Source: Bacteroidales bacterium UBA3834
GTDB lineage: Bacteria; Bacteroidota; Bacteroidia; Bacteroidales; P3
Assembly: GCA_002392965.1 (NCBI GenBank)
Contig: DGIA01000012.1
Coordinates: forward strand, 66,824 to 99,575
Direction: 5' to 3'
Length of the DNA: 32,752 nucleotides
Both the position numbers and the translations under genes were made by a program. The notes under the pieces were generated by a model that saw nothing but the letters and a program-made list of their open reading frames with translations, searched no databases and was not told the DNA's origin. This document shows positions 1 to 8,133 of the stretch, piece by piece (position 1 is the first letter of the stretch; each line of letters opens with the position of its first letter).

Positions 1-31
1 ATCCCTAGGTCATCCCTAAGTCATCATATAG
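1..31. repeat. End of an 11-bp tandem repeat array
   Basis: Three degenerate units run from the window edge: ATCCCTAGG (its first two bases lie outside), TCATCCCTAAG and TCATCATATAG. They match the TCATCnnTAGG units of the large array at 9049-9213, so the two places belong to one repeat family. The array probably continues to the left of the window. The rest of the spacer, up to 262, is AT-rich. I see no clear consensus promoter in it, although topA must be transcribed from here. Confidence 0.65.
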
Positions 32-262
32 TCGCCACAGAATCCTCCCATCGTTTCTTGTACAGACACCAAAAGACTATTAATCAATATCTTAAAAACA
101 ATAAAAAAAGCATCGGGAGGAGCATTATATTGTGTGAATGGAACAACAAAAAAATGTGATTATAAAAATATTTTTCCCTACCACATACAATAAATAAAAT
201 ATATATACGTTATGGAGGCTGACCAAGTGTCGAAAACGGAAAGAACAAACAAACATTATATC

Positions 263-2602
263 ATGAAAAATCTTGTTATTGTCGAGTCGCCGGCCAAAGC
301 CAAGACGATCGAGAAATTCCTGGGCAAGGACTACACCGTCAAATCGAGCTACGGCCACATCCGCGACCTGGCAAAAAAGGAAATGAGCATCGACGTCGAG
401 GACAACTACGAGCCGCAGTACCAAATCAGCGAGGACAAGCGGACGCTGGTGAACGAGCTGAAGAAAGCCGTGAAAGAAGCCGACAAGGTGTGGCTTGCAT
501 CCGATGAGGACCGCGAGGGAGAAGCCATCGCGTGGCATCTGCAGGAGACCCTGAAGCTGGATCCCGCCACCACGCAGCGCATCGTTTTCAACGAAATCAC
601 CAAGACAGCCATCCTGCACGCCATAGAGAACCCGCGCCAGATCGACATGAACCTGGTCGATGCCCAGCAGGCCCGCCGCGTGCTCGACCGACTGGTGGGA
701 TACGAAATCAGCCCCATCCTGTGGAGCAAGATCAAGCCCGCCCTCAGCGCCGGTCGTGTGCAAAGTGTCGCCGTACGCCTCATCGTGGAGCGCGAGGAAG
801 AGATCAAGGCTTTCCAAAGCAAGCCTTTCTTCAAAGTATCGGCCCAGTTCCGTCCCGTCGATGGCACCAAAACCCTCAACGCCGAGCTGAACAAGCACTT
901 CGCCACCGCCGAGGAAGCCGAAGCCTTCCTGCAGAGCCTCTCCGGGGCCAACTTCAAAATCAGCAGAATCGAGACCAAACCCTCCCGCCGCAGCCCCGCC
1001 CCGCCCTTCACCACCTCCACCCTCCAGCAGGAAGCCAGCCGCAAGCTGGGCTTCAGCGTGGCACGCACGATGCAGGTGGCACAGCAGCTGTATGAAAGCG
1101 GTTACATCACCTACATGCGTACCGACAGCGTGAACCTCAGCGAACTGGCCCTGAGTATGGCAAAGAAGGAGATAGAGAAAGAATACGGCACCGAATACGT
1201 CAAAACACGCCGCTACCAGACAAAGACCAAAGGCGCCCAGGAAGCCCACGAGGCCATCCGTCCCACCAACATGGAGGTGCAGAGCATCAACATCGAAAGC
1301 GCACAGCGGAGACTCTACGAGCTCATCTGGAAACGCACCGTGGCCAGCCAAATGGCAGACGCCGAACTGGAAAAAACCGAAATCGAGATCGGCATCAACG
1401 CCCAGCAGCCGGTGGCCGGCAACGTCTTCCAATGCTCCGGCGAGCAGGTGAAATTCGACGGATTCCTGAAAGTCTATATGGAAGGTACCGACGACGACGA
1501 GGAAAAGGAGAGCAGCACCCTCCTCCCGCGCCTGCCCGAAGGCACCCTGCTGAGCATGGAACTCTGCGAGGCTACACAGCACTATACCCAACATCCTCCC
1601 CGCTACACGGAGGCCAGCCTTGTGAAAAAACTCGAAGACCTCGGCATCGGCCGTCCTTCCACCTACGCCCCCACCATCAGCACCATCCTCAAACGAGAAT
1701 ACATCATCAAGGAAGACCGCGAGGCCGAACCGCGCCAATGCACCGTCCTCACCTTCAAGAATGGCCACATCAAACGCACCGAACGCACCGAGAAGGGATA
1801 CAGCGAGAAAGGCAAGCTCTTCCCTACAGACATCGGATGCGTGGTGAACACCTTCCTGATGGAGCATTTCAACGACATCATGGATTACAACTTCACCGCC
1901 ACGGTGGAGAAGGACTTCGACGAAATAGCCGCCGGCAAGAAAGAATGGCGCAAGGTGATCGGCGGATTCTATGTGCCTTTCCACAAGAACATACGCCAGA
2001 CGCAGCAGAACAGCCAACGCAACACCGGCAGCCGCCTCCTCGGCGTCGATCCGGATAGCGGAAAGAACGTCTATGCCAAGATCGGCCGCTACGGCACCTT
2101 GGTGCAGATCGGAGAAACCAATGCCGACGAGAAGCCCCGCTTCGCCAGCATGAAAAAAGGACAAAGCATTGAGACCATCACCCTCGAGGAGGCACTGAGT
2201 CTCTTCTCGCTACCTCGCACCCTTGGCCAGTTTGAGGACAAGGAGGTCACCGTGAGCATCGGCAAGTTCGGTCCCTATGTGCGGCACAACAGCAAGTTCT
2301 ACTCCCTGGGCAAGAACGACGACCCGTACGAGGTAAGTCTGGAACGCGCCATCGAGATTATCAAAAGCAAACGTGAAGCCGAAGTCCAAAAGGAAGAGCT
2401 GAAGAAAATCTACCCCCACGAAATCGGCGTGCAGGACGGAGACGCGGTGGTGAGCAACATCGGCCGCTTCGGCCCCTACCTGACCTTCCGCGGCGAGAAC
2501 TTCCGCCTGGCCAAAGGCGTGGATCCTTTGAAACTCACCCTTGAGCAGGCATTGGAAATCATCGACAAAAACGGAAAGAAAAAAGCCAAGAAGAAAAAAT
2601 AA
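263..2602 (+). CDS. topA: DNA topoisomerase I (type IA)
   Basis: It relaxes negatively supercoiled DNA by cutting one strand through a 5'-phosphotyrosine. The protein is 779 aa. The N-terminal Toprim domain opens with IVESPAKAKTIEK (Glu8), and the acidic cluster D81-E82-D83 lies in DEDREGEA. The catalytic tyrosine is Y284 with R286 in GYITYMRTDS. The C-terminus has three short topoisomerase C-terminal repeats (GRYGTLV, GKFGPYV, GRFGPYL) and a lysine-rich tail. The zinc fingers of the E. coli enzyme are absent, as in other Bacteroidota. An in-frame ATG at 212 would add 17 residues unlike the family; I chose 263 because the protein then starts MKNLVIVESP. It is the first gene of a dense + strand run, and the glycosyltransferase starts about 20 bp later. 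Confidence 0.96.
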   Translation: MKNLVIVESPAKAKTIEKFLGKDYTVKSSYGHIRDLAKKEMSIDVEDNYEPQYQISEDKRTLVNELKKAVKEADKVWLASDEDREGEAIAWHLQETLKLDPATTQRIVFNEITKTAILHAIENPRQIDMNLVDAQQARRVLDRLVGYEISPILWSKIKPALSAGRVQSVAVRLIVEREEEIKAFQSKPFFKVSAQFRPVDGTKTLNAELNKHFATAEEAEAFLQSLSGANFKISRIETKPSRRSPAPPFTTSTLQQEASRKLGFSVARTMQVAQQLYESGYITYMRTDSVNLSELALSMAKKEIEKEYGTEYVKTRRYQTKTKGAQEAHEAIRPTNMEVQSINIESAQRRLYELIWKRTVASQMADAELEKTEIEIGINAQQPVAGNVFQCSGEQVKFDGFLKVYMEGTDDDEEKESSTLLPRLPEGTLLSMELCEATQHYTQHPPRYTEASLVKKLEDLGIGRPSTYAPTISTILKREYIIKEDREAEPRQCTVLTFKNGHIKRTERTEKGYSEKGKLFPTDIGCVVNTFLMEHFNDIMDYNFTATVEKDFDEIAAGKKEWRKVIGGFYVPFHKNIRQTQQNSQRNTGSRLLGVDPDSGKNVYAKIGRYGTLVQIGETNADEKPRFASMKKGQSIETITLEEALSLFSLPRTLGQFEDKEVTVSIGKFGPYVRHNSKFYSLGKNDDPYEVSLERAIEIIKSKREAEVQKEELKKIYPHEIGVQDGDAVVSNIGRFGPYLTFRGENFRLAKGVDPLKLTLEQALEIIDKNGKKKAKKKK

Positions 2603-2623
2603 GCCGGCAGACGGCAGTTGGCA

Positions 2624-4516
2624 GTGAAGCTATCGGTCATAATAGTAAACTACAACGTCAAGTACTTCCTGAAACAGTGCCTTTCGTCGGTCTATGAATC
2701 GGACAGACGCCTGGCCAACGGAGAGGACTTGGAACTTGACGTATGGGTGGTTGACAACGACTCGGTTGACGGAAGCGTGGAAATGGTGCAGGAAGATTTC
2801 CCCGAAGTGAACGTCATTGCCAACAAGGAAAACGTCGGTTTCGCCCGAGCCAACAATATGGCGCTCGCCCGTTGCACGGGCGAGCGCCTTCTCTTGCTCA
2901 ACCCCGACACCGTGGTAGAGCGCGACACATTGGTGCAATGCGCCGACTTCATGCGCCAACACCCCGACTGCGGAGGCCTCACGGTGAAGATGGTCGATGG
3001 CAGCGGACGCTATCTGCCCGAGAGCAAGCGTGGATTTCCCACCCCGGAAGCGTCGTTCTACAAAATCAGCGGCCTCATCCGCCTCTTCCCCCACCACCGG
3101 CGCATCGCGGCCTACTACATGGGCCACCTGCCCGAAGACGAAGTGAACGAGATAGAAATCCTGCCCGGTGCCTTCCTGATGTTCACCCGGGAAACCTATG
3201 AACAGATTGGAGGATTGGACGAAAGCTACTTCATGTACGGCGAGGACATCGACTACTCTTGGCGTATCAAGCTGGCGGGTTGGAAAAACTACTACCTGCC
3301 CACCACCCACATCATCCACTACAAAGGCGAAAGCACCAAGAAGGGATCGATGAACTACGTCTATACCTTCTACAACGCGATGTCCATCTTCGTGAAGAAA
3401 TACTTCACCGGCCATGGGGCCCGGCTGTTCTCGGGCCTGCTGCATGCAGCCATCTGGCTGAGGGCGGCGCTGGCATGGGCCAAACGTGCGCTGCAACGGG
3501 TGGCTGTACCGGCAGCAGACTTCCTGCTCTCCTACGGCGGATTCCTGCTGCTCAAACATATCTGGGAAAATTTCAAAGGCGTAGGACCCGACTACTACCC
3601 CGCCGAATACACAACGCTGGTCATTCCTTTGTATATACTGATCCTCATGTGCAGCAGCTGGCTGCACGGTGGCTACGACCGGCCTGTGCGGACAGGACGC
3701 ATCGTGCGCGGAATAACCACAGGCCTTCTGATGCTGCTGGCGTTTTACTCGCTACTCGACGAAAGCCAGCGCTACTCACGCATGCTGCTGTTGATCGGAT
3801 CGGCCTGGACCCTGGCCGGCACCTTACTCATCAGGGTGGCACTGAGCCTCTGCAATGTAAAAGGATACGCATTACGCGCACGCAAGCGTGGAAGCGTCAT
3901 CGCAGTAGGATCGGTCGAACAGACCGAACGGCTGCGGACACTCTACTCCTCCATGGGAATCCCCACAGAAAACCTTGTCACCACCACCGACAGCAGTTCT
4001 CGACATCTGCAAGACCTCATCCGCATTGAACATGCCGAAGAGGTGGTGTTCTGCGGACAGGACATCCGACACACCATCGAGCTAATGGCACAACTGCGTA
4101 CCACCGGCGTGGATTACAAGATTGCACCTGCCGACGGAGACTATGTGGTCGGCAGCGAAAACATCCTTTCGCCCGACGAACTATACCTCACCGACCTCAA
4201 CACCATCAGCACCGACACCTGCCGACGCACCAAGCGCATGTTCGACATCGGAAGCGCCCTGCTGCTATTGCTGTTCTTCCCTGTACTGATCTGGTTCCAG
4301 AAACACAAAGGCCGCTATCTCGCCGACTGCATCAAGGTACTCTCCGGCCGCTTGACATGGGTGGGCTACACCGGCCGCCGCGGAGTATTCTCCCCCTCGG
4401 CCCTCCTGCCCAACGCCGACAACGAACTGCAGGAACGACTCATGCTACGCTATATGCGCCACTACAGCACCGCTACCGACTTCGCCATATTGATACGCAA
4501 ATTGAAAGAACTCTGA
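2624..4516 (+). CDS. Membrane-anchored family 2 glycosyltransferase with C-terminal Rossmann-like region
   Basis: It probably transfers a sugar to a cell-surface glycan or lipid carrier at the inner membrane; the substrate is unknown. The start GTG at 2624 gives the family-typical KLSVIIVNYN opening; a TTG at 2618 would add two residues. Residues 1-230 form a GT-A domain with VVDNDS (42-47), NPDT (93-96) and GEDIDYSWR (206-214). Several hydrophobic segments follow, at about 265-285 and 330-410. About residues 425-510 (RGSVIAVGS to DYVVGS) look like the nucleotide-binding domain found in polyprenyl-phosphate sugar transferases. A last hydrophobic stretch (LLLLLFFPVLIWF) follows a KRMFDIGSA sequence. 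The catalytic part of a sugar-phosphate transferase is not obvious after it. The gene lies between topA and the PorT-like gene, with gaps of about 20 and 12 bp. Confidence 0.85.
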   Translation: MKLSVIIVNYNVKYFLKQCLSSVYESDRRLANGEDLELDVWVVDNDSVDGSVEMVQEDFPEVNVIANKENVGFARANNMALARCTGERLLLLNPDTVVERDTLVQCADFMRQHPDCGGLTVKMVDGSGRYLPESKRGFPTPEASFYKISGLIRLFPHHRRIAAYYMGHLPEDEVNEIEILPGAFLMFTRETYEQIGGLDESYFMYGEDIDYSWRIKLAGWKNYYLPTTHIIHYKGESTKKGSMNYVYTFYNAMSIFVKKYFTGHGARLFSGLLHAAIWLRAALAWAKRALQRVAVPAADFLLSYGGFLLLKHIWENFKGVGPDYYPAEYTTLVIPLYILILMCSSWLHGGYDRPVRTGRIVRGITTGLLMLLAFYSLLDESQRYSRMLLLIGSAWTLAGTLLIRVALSLCNVKGYALRARKRGSVIAVGSVEQTERLRTLYSSMGIPTENLVTTTDSSSRHLQDLIRIEHAEEVVFCGQDIRHTIELMAQLRTTGVDYKIAPADGDYVVGSENILSPDELYLTDLNTISTDTCRRTKRMFDIGSALLLLLFFPVLIWFQKHKGRYLADCIKVLSGRLTWVGYTGRRGVFSPSALLPNADNELQERLMLRYMRHYSTATDFAILIRKLKEL

Positions 4517-4528
4517 ATAACGAAAGAA

Positions 4529-5188
4529 ATGCTCGCCAAAAACATCAAGCCGTTCTTTTACACCTGTCTGGTTCTTGCCTTTCAGGTTGCCTCTCTCCCA
4601 TCGGTACAGGCACAGCATATCCATGCCTATGTCACTTCGGGATGTGCCCTGTCGCAAATCGAGGGTGACGAACTCAAAGGGTTCAGAAAGGCTGGCTTCA
4701 CAGGCGGCATCGGTGCACTCGCTTCCATCAGCGCCAGCAACCGCTGGGGACTCAGCACCGAAGTGCTCTTCTCCCAACGTGGCGCCTTCAACCGGACTGC
4801 CAATCCGTACAGCGTCGATATACAACTGAATTACATCGATATCCCCCTGATTTTTCACTATCAAGACCCCTACGGCGGCATGCTGATTGGTTTAGGCATG
4901 AATTACGGCCGACTGGTGCAGCAACCCCGATTCCTCGGTGAATACACCCCCAACTACTTCGTCCCCGACACCACCGACTACAACTTCCTCTACGACGACT
5001 TCGCCGTGGTGGCCGACGCACGCTTCACGGTTTGGCGCGGATTGCAGTTTAACTTCCGCTGGCAATATTCTGTAATCCCGGTCAAACGCGACTGGGCATT
5101 CTCGGAATACAGGCAAGGACGTTGGCATGAATGGACCAACAACTGTTACAATCTCAGCATCATCTTCCGCCTCATCTGGCAGTTTTAG
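4529..5188 (+). CDS. PorT-family outer-membrane beta-barrel protein
   Basis: The protein is 219 aa. It has an N-terminal signal peptide (hydrophobic core YTCLVLAFQVASL, likely cleavage after VQA) and then alternating beta-strand sequence typical of the OMP_b-brl_2/PorT family. Family-like stretches are GCALSQIEGDELKG, STEVLFSQRGAF, NYIDIPLIFHY and GLGMNYGRLV. It ends in an aromatic residue (IWQF), as many outer-membrane barrels do. Its role is unknown. The true T9SS component PorT belongs to the same fold family, but the sequence alone does not show that this is its orthologue. It sits 12 bp after the glycosyltransferase stop and 25 bp before coaD, so it probably shares their transcript. Confidence 0.8.
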   Translation: MLAKNIKPFFYTCLVLAFQVASLPSVQAQHIHAYVTSGCALSQIEGDELKGFRKAGFTGGIGALASISASNRWGLSTEVLFSQRGAFNRTANPYSVDIQLNYIDIPLIFHYQDPYGGMLIGLGMNYGRLVQQPRFLGEYTPNYFVPDTTDYNFLYDDFAVVADARFTVWRGLQFNFRWQYSVIPVKRDWAFSEYRQGRWHEWTNNCYNLSIIFRLIWQF

Positions 5189-5213
5189 AAACAAGAATAT
5201 AAAAATCAAGACT

Positions 5214-5630
5214 ATGGCAATTGCCTTGTTTCCCGGGTCGTTCGACCCCTTCACCGCCGGCCATGAGGCCATTCTCCGGCGCGTACTTCCTCTCTTCGAC
5301 AAGGTGGTGGTGGCGGTGGGCGTTAACTCGGAGAAACAATGCATGTTCAGCCCGGAGGAGCGCGTTCAACGTATCCGCAAAATCCTGAACGACTGCCCCA
5401 CCGTGGAAATCACCGCCTATAGCGGAATGACCATCGACCTCTGCCACCACATTGGTGCCCAATGCATTATTCGTGGCATACGCACCTCTGACGACTTTGA
5501 ATACGAACAAACCGTGGCTGCCGTCAACCGTCTGCAGGACCCCACCATCGAAACCCTACTCGTGATGGCCGACCCCGAGCATATCAACATCAGCAGCACC
5601 TTGGAGCGCGAACGGATCAGTCACCAATGA
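5214..5630 (+). CDS. coaD: Phosphopantetheine adenylyltransferase, short C-terminus
   Basis: It catalyses the fourth step of coenzyme A synthesis, joining ATP and 4'-phosphopantetheine to give dephospho-CoA. The start at 5214 gives MAIALFPGSFDPFTAGH, with the nucleotidyltransferase T/HxGH motif. The later motifs IIRGIRTSDDFEYE and NISSTLERE are also present. The protein is only 138 aa, against about 150-160 for the family. After the ISSxxxRE motif it ends within a few residues (RISHQ), so the usual final helix (about 13 residues, ending near a FLP/FIP motif) is missing. The other frames do not encode the missing tail, so a simple frameshift is unlikely. Its stop codon overlaps the recG start (ATGA). 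Confidence 0.93.
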   Translation: MAIALFPGSFDPFTAGHEAILRRVLPLFDKVVVAVGVNSEKQCMFSPEERVQRIRKILNDCPTVEITAYSGMTIDLCHHIGAQCIIRGIRTSDDFEYEQTVAAVNRLQDPTIETLLVMADPEHINISSTLERERISHQ

Positions 5631-7723
5631 CACTCTCCGACGACATAGTTTATCTCAAAGGCGTTGGTCCTGCCAAGGCCAAAGTGCTGGCCGCCGAACT
5701 GGACATCCATACCTGTGGCCAGCTATTGGATTACTATCCTTTCCGCTACATCGACCGCTCCGTGATGGCCACCGTGGCCAGCCTTAGCGAAGAATCCGGC
5801 TATGTCGTGCTGCGCGGCTCCGTGAGCAACATGCAAACCACCTCCACAGGCCCCCATCGCGAGCGCCTGACCGTCGATTTCAGCGACAGTACCGGAAGCA
5901 TCCAGCTTGTATGGTTCGCCGGTACCAAATGGGTGCGCGAGAAGCTGAAACCCAACGTGCAGTACCTCATTATGGGTAAACCGACCCTGTTCAACGGCCA
6001 GTGGCAGATAACTCACCCCGAACTGGAATCGGCACCCGCAGAAACACCTCACACCGCCCCTCTGCAAACCAACTTCCTGCCCGTCTATAACACCACCGAC
6101 CGCATGAAGCAGCACGGACTCGGCACCCGTGCAATGGCCCGTCTCACCGAGACCCTATGCAACGCCCTCGGCAACGTACCCGAAACCTTGCCACCCGACA
6201 TTCTCGAACAATTCCACCTCACCTCCCGCCGTCAAGCGCTCATCGCCATCCATTATCCCCAAAACCAACAAGAGCTCGATGCCGCCCGCACCCGTCTCAA
6301 ATTCGAGGAACTCTTCTTCATGCAACTTGACTACCAATACGCCCACTCTTCACGACAACACCACTCCTCCGGGCGCATCTTCTCTTCCGTCGGCGACCAT
6401 TTCAACCGCTTCTACAACGAGAAAATACCTTTCCCTCTCACCGATGCACAGAAACGCGTAATCAAGGAAATACGCGAGGACATGCGTTCCGGCCACCAGA
6501 TGAACCGCCTCCTGCAGGGCGACGTCGGAAGCGGGAAAACCCTCGTCGCACTCATGTGCATGCTCCTTGCACTCGACAACGGGTGCCAGGCCTGCCTCAT
6601 GGCGCCAACCGAAATTCTCGCCACCCAACACTACTACACCTTTCTCCGCATGCTCGACGGACTTGACATCACCGTCGAACTCCTCATCGGCAGCCTCAGG
6701 CCCGCCGAGAAGAAAAGCATCAAGCAACGCATTGCCTCGGGCAAATCCCAACTCGTTATCGGCACCCACGCACTCATCGAAGACGACGTACAGTTCCACC
6801 AACTCGGCTTCGTGGTCATCGACGAACAACACCGTTTCGGCGTTGAACAACGCGCCCGACTCTGGGCAAAATCCACCCCACCCCCTCATGTGCTCGTGAT
6901 GACCGCCACCCCCATTCCACGCACCCTCGCCATGACCGTCTATGGCGACCTCGACTGTTCCGTCATCGACCAACTCCCCCCGGGACGCCACCCTGTGCGC
7001 ACCTTCCACCGCACCGAGAACCGTCGTCCTCTCGTGTTCAGCTTCCTCAAAAAACAAATCGACGCCGGCCGGCAGATATACTTTGTCTATCCGCTCATCC
7101 ACGACAATCCGAAACTCGACCTGCGCGACCTCATCGACGGCCTCGAGATGGTGCAAAGCTATTTTCCTCGGCCTCAATACCAGGTCTCCATGCTCCACGG
7201 ACAACTCCGCGCCGACGAGAAAGCCTTCGAGATGGATCGCTTCAAGCAGGGTAAAACCCACATCATGGTGGCCACCACCGTCATCGAAGTGGGCGTCGAT
7301 GTCCCCAACGCCACCGTGATGGTCATAGAAAACGCCGAACGCTTCGGCTTGGCCCAGCTCCACCAGCTGCGCGGCCGCGTGGGACGCGGTGCCGAACAAA
7401 GCTACTGCATCCTTATGACCAAGGACAACCTCAGCGGCACCAGCCGCGAACGCATACGCACCATGTGCTCCACCACCGACGGCTTCCAAATTGCCGAAGC
7501 AGACCTGCGGCTACGCGGCCCAGGCGACATGCAGGGCCTCCAGCAAAGCGGCCTGCTCGACCTCAAACTGGCCTCCATCATCGACGACGAACCCCTCGTC
7601 GCCGCCACACGCAACCTGATCCACGACCTCCTCAACTCCGACCCCACCCTCAGCCGATATCCACTCCTGCGGCAACACCTCGACAACTCAAAAAACAAAC
7701 TGCTATGGGGGAAGATTTCGTAA
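5627..7723 (+). CDS. recG: ATP-dependent DNA helicase RecG
   Basis: It unwinds branched DNA and regresses stalled replication forks. The protein is 698 aa, normal for the family. The N-terminus carries the helix-hairpin-helix-like LKGVGPAKAKVL and the wedge/OB-fold domain (about 60-160). The helicase core has Walker A GDVGSGKT (298-305), DEQH (399-402), the TATPIPRTLA motif, and a C-terminal half with TTVIEVGVDVPNA and QLRGRVGRG. The extreme C-terminus (LLWGKIS) is like that of other Bacteroidota RecG proteins, so the gene is complete. The ATG overlaps the coaD stop, which implies translational coupling. The stop codon is followed at once by the heptamer repeat at 7724. Confidence 0.97.
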   Translation: MTLSDDIVYLKGVGPAKAKVLAAELDIHTCGQLLDYYPFRYIDRSVMATVASLSEESGYVVLRGSVSNMQTTSTGPHRERLTVDFSDSTGSIQLVWFAGTKWVREKLKPNVQYLIMGKPTLFNGQWQITHPELESAPAETPHTAPLQTNFLPVYNTTDRMKQHGLGTRAMARLTETLCNALGNVPETLPPDILEQFHLTSRRQALIAIHYPQNQQELDAARTRLKFEELFFMQLDYQYAHSSRQHHSSGRIFSSVGDHFNRFYNEKIPFPLTDAQKRVIKEIREDMRSGHQMNRLLQGDVGSGKTLVALMCMLLALDNGCQACLMAPTEILATQHYYTFLRMLDGLDITVELLIGSLRPAEKKSIKQRIASGKSQLVIGTHALIEDDVQFHQLGFVVIDEQHRFGVEQRARLWAKSTPPPHVLVMTATPIPRTLAMTVYGDLDCSVIDQLPPGRHPVRTFHRTENRRPLVFSFLKKQIDAGRQIYFVYPLIHDNPKLDLRDLIDGLEMVQSYFPRPQYQVSMLHGQLRADEKAFEMDRFKQGKTHIMVATTVIEVGVDVPNATVMVIENAERFGLAQLHQLRGRVGRGAEQSYCILMTKDNLSGTSRERIRTMCSTTDGFQIAEADLRLRGPGDMQGLQQSGLLDLKLASIIDDEPLVAATRNLIHDLLNSDPTLSRYPLLRQHLDNSKNKLLWGKIS

Positions 7724-7765
7724 ATTGAAAATTGAAAGTTGAAAATTGAAAATTGAAAATTGAAA
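7724..7765. repeat. Six tandem ATTGAAA-type heptamers
   Basis: Six 7-bp units follow the recG stop codon without a gap: ATTGAAA twice, GTTGAAA once, ATTGAAA three times. They overlap the apparent 5' end of the acetyltransferase gene, whose only nearby in-frame start (TTG, 7753) lies inside the array. The unit is not a multiple of three, so a change of one copy would shift the upstream reading frame. Confidence 0.9.
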
Positions 7766-8133
7766 AGGAAATAGCCCTTGTTGCTGAGGAAGGTACGTCG
7801 TTGTCAAGCGGCAGCATACGGCTCTATGCCCTACCCTACGGTTGCGTGGATCTCTACAACTACGACCCGCTGAACCGCCGGGCCGCCGTGGGCATCATGG
7901 TAGCATCCCAATACCGGCGCAAAGGCTATGCCCTCGCCATACTCCGCGAGCTCGAAAAGATATCCGCCACAAACTACCAGCTACACACCCTGTTTGCCGA
8001 CATCGCCGCCACCAACACAGCCAGCATAGAGCTCTTCCGCAAAGCCGGATATGAAGAATGCGGCCATTTCAAAGAATGGCTCGAACTCGACAGCCACTTC
8101 ATCGACAACATAAGAATGCAAAAAATACTATGA
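7753..8133 (+). CDS. GNAT-family N-acetyltransferase, apparently N-terminally truncated
   Basis: The 126-aa product matches the second half of GNAT acetyltransferases (acetyl-CoA-dependent acylation; acceptor unknown). Visible parts are VDLYNYDPLNRRAAVGIMV (beta strands 3-4), the acetyl-CoA loop QYRRKGYA, and the closing NTASIELFRKAGYE. The usual first strand and two helices (about 60 residues) are missing, because recG and the ATTGAAA repeats lie where they should be. There is no ATG: the only early start is a TTG inside the repeats, and an in-frame stop lies at 7747. It could be a 5'-deleted pseudogene, or a short gene still translated by coupling. Its stop overlaps the mltG start (ATGA). 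The domain call is firm; the functional state is uncertain. Confidence 0.7.
   Translation: MKIEKEIALVAEEGTSLSSGSIRLYALPYGCVDLYNYDPLNRRAAVGIMVASQYRRKGYALAILRELEKISATNYQLHTLFADIAATNTASIELFRKAGYEECGHFKEWLELDSHFIDNIRMQKIL

Noticed and set aside
125..2164. 679-codon open frame on the minus strand opposite topA
   Set aside because: It mirrors the codon bias of topA; the product is low-complexity (Ala, Gly, Leu, Val, His-rich) with no motifs, while topA is certain.
4529..5188. Calling this gene the T9SS component PorT itself
   Set aside because: The barrel family is large and fold-level likeness does not show orthology; only the family is named.
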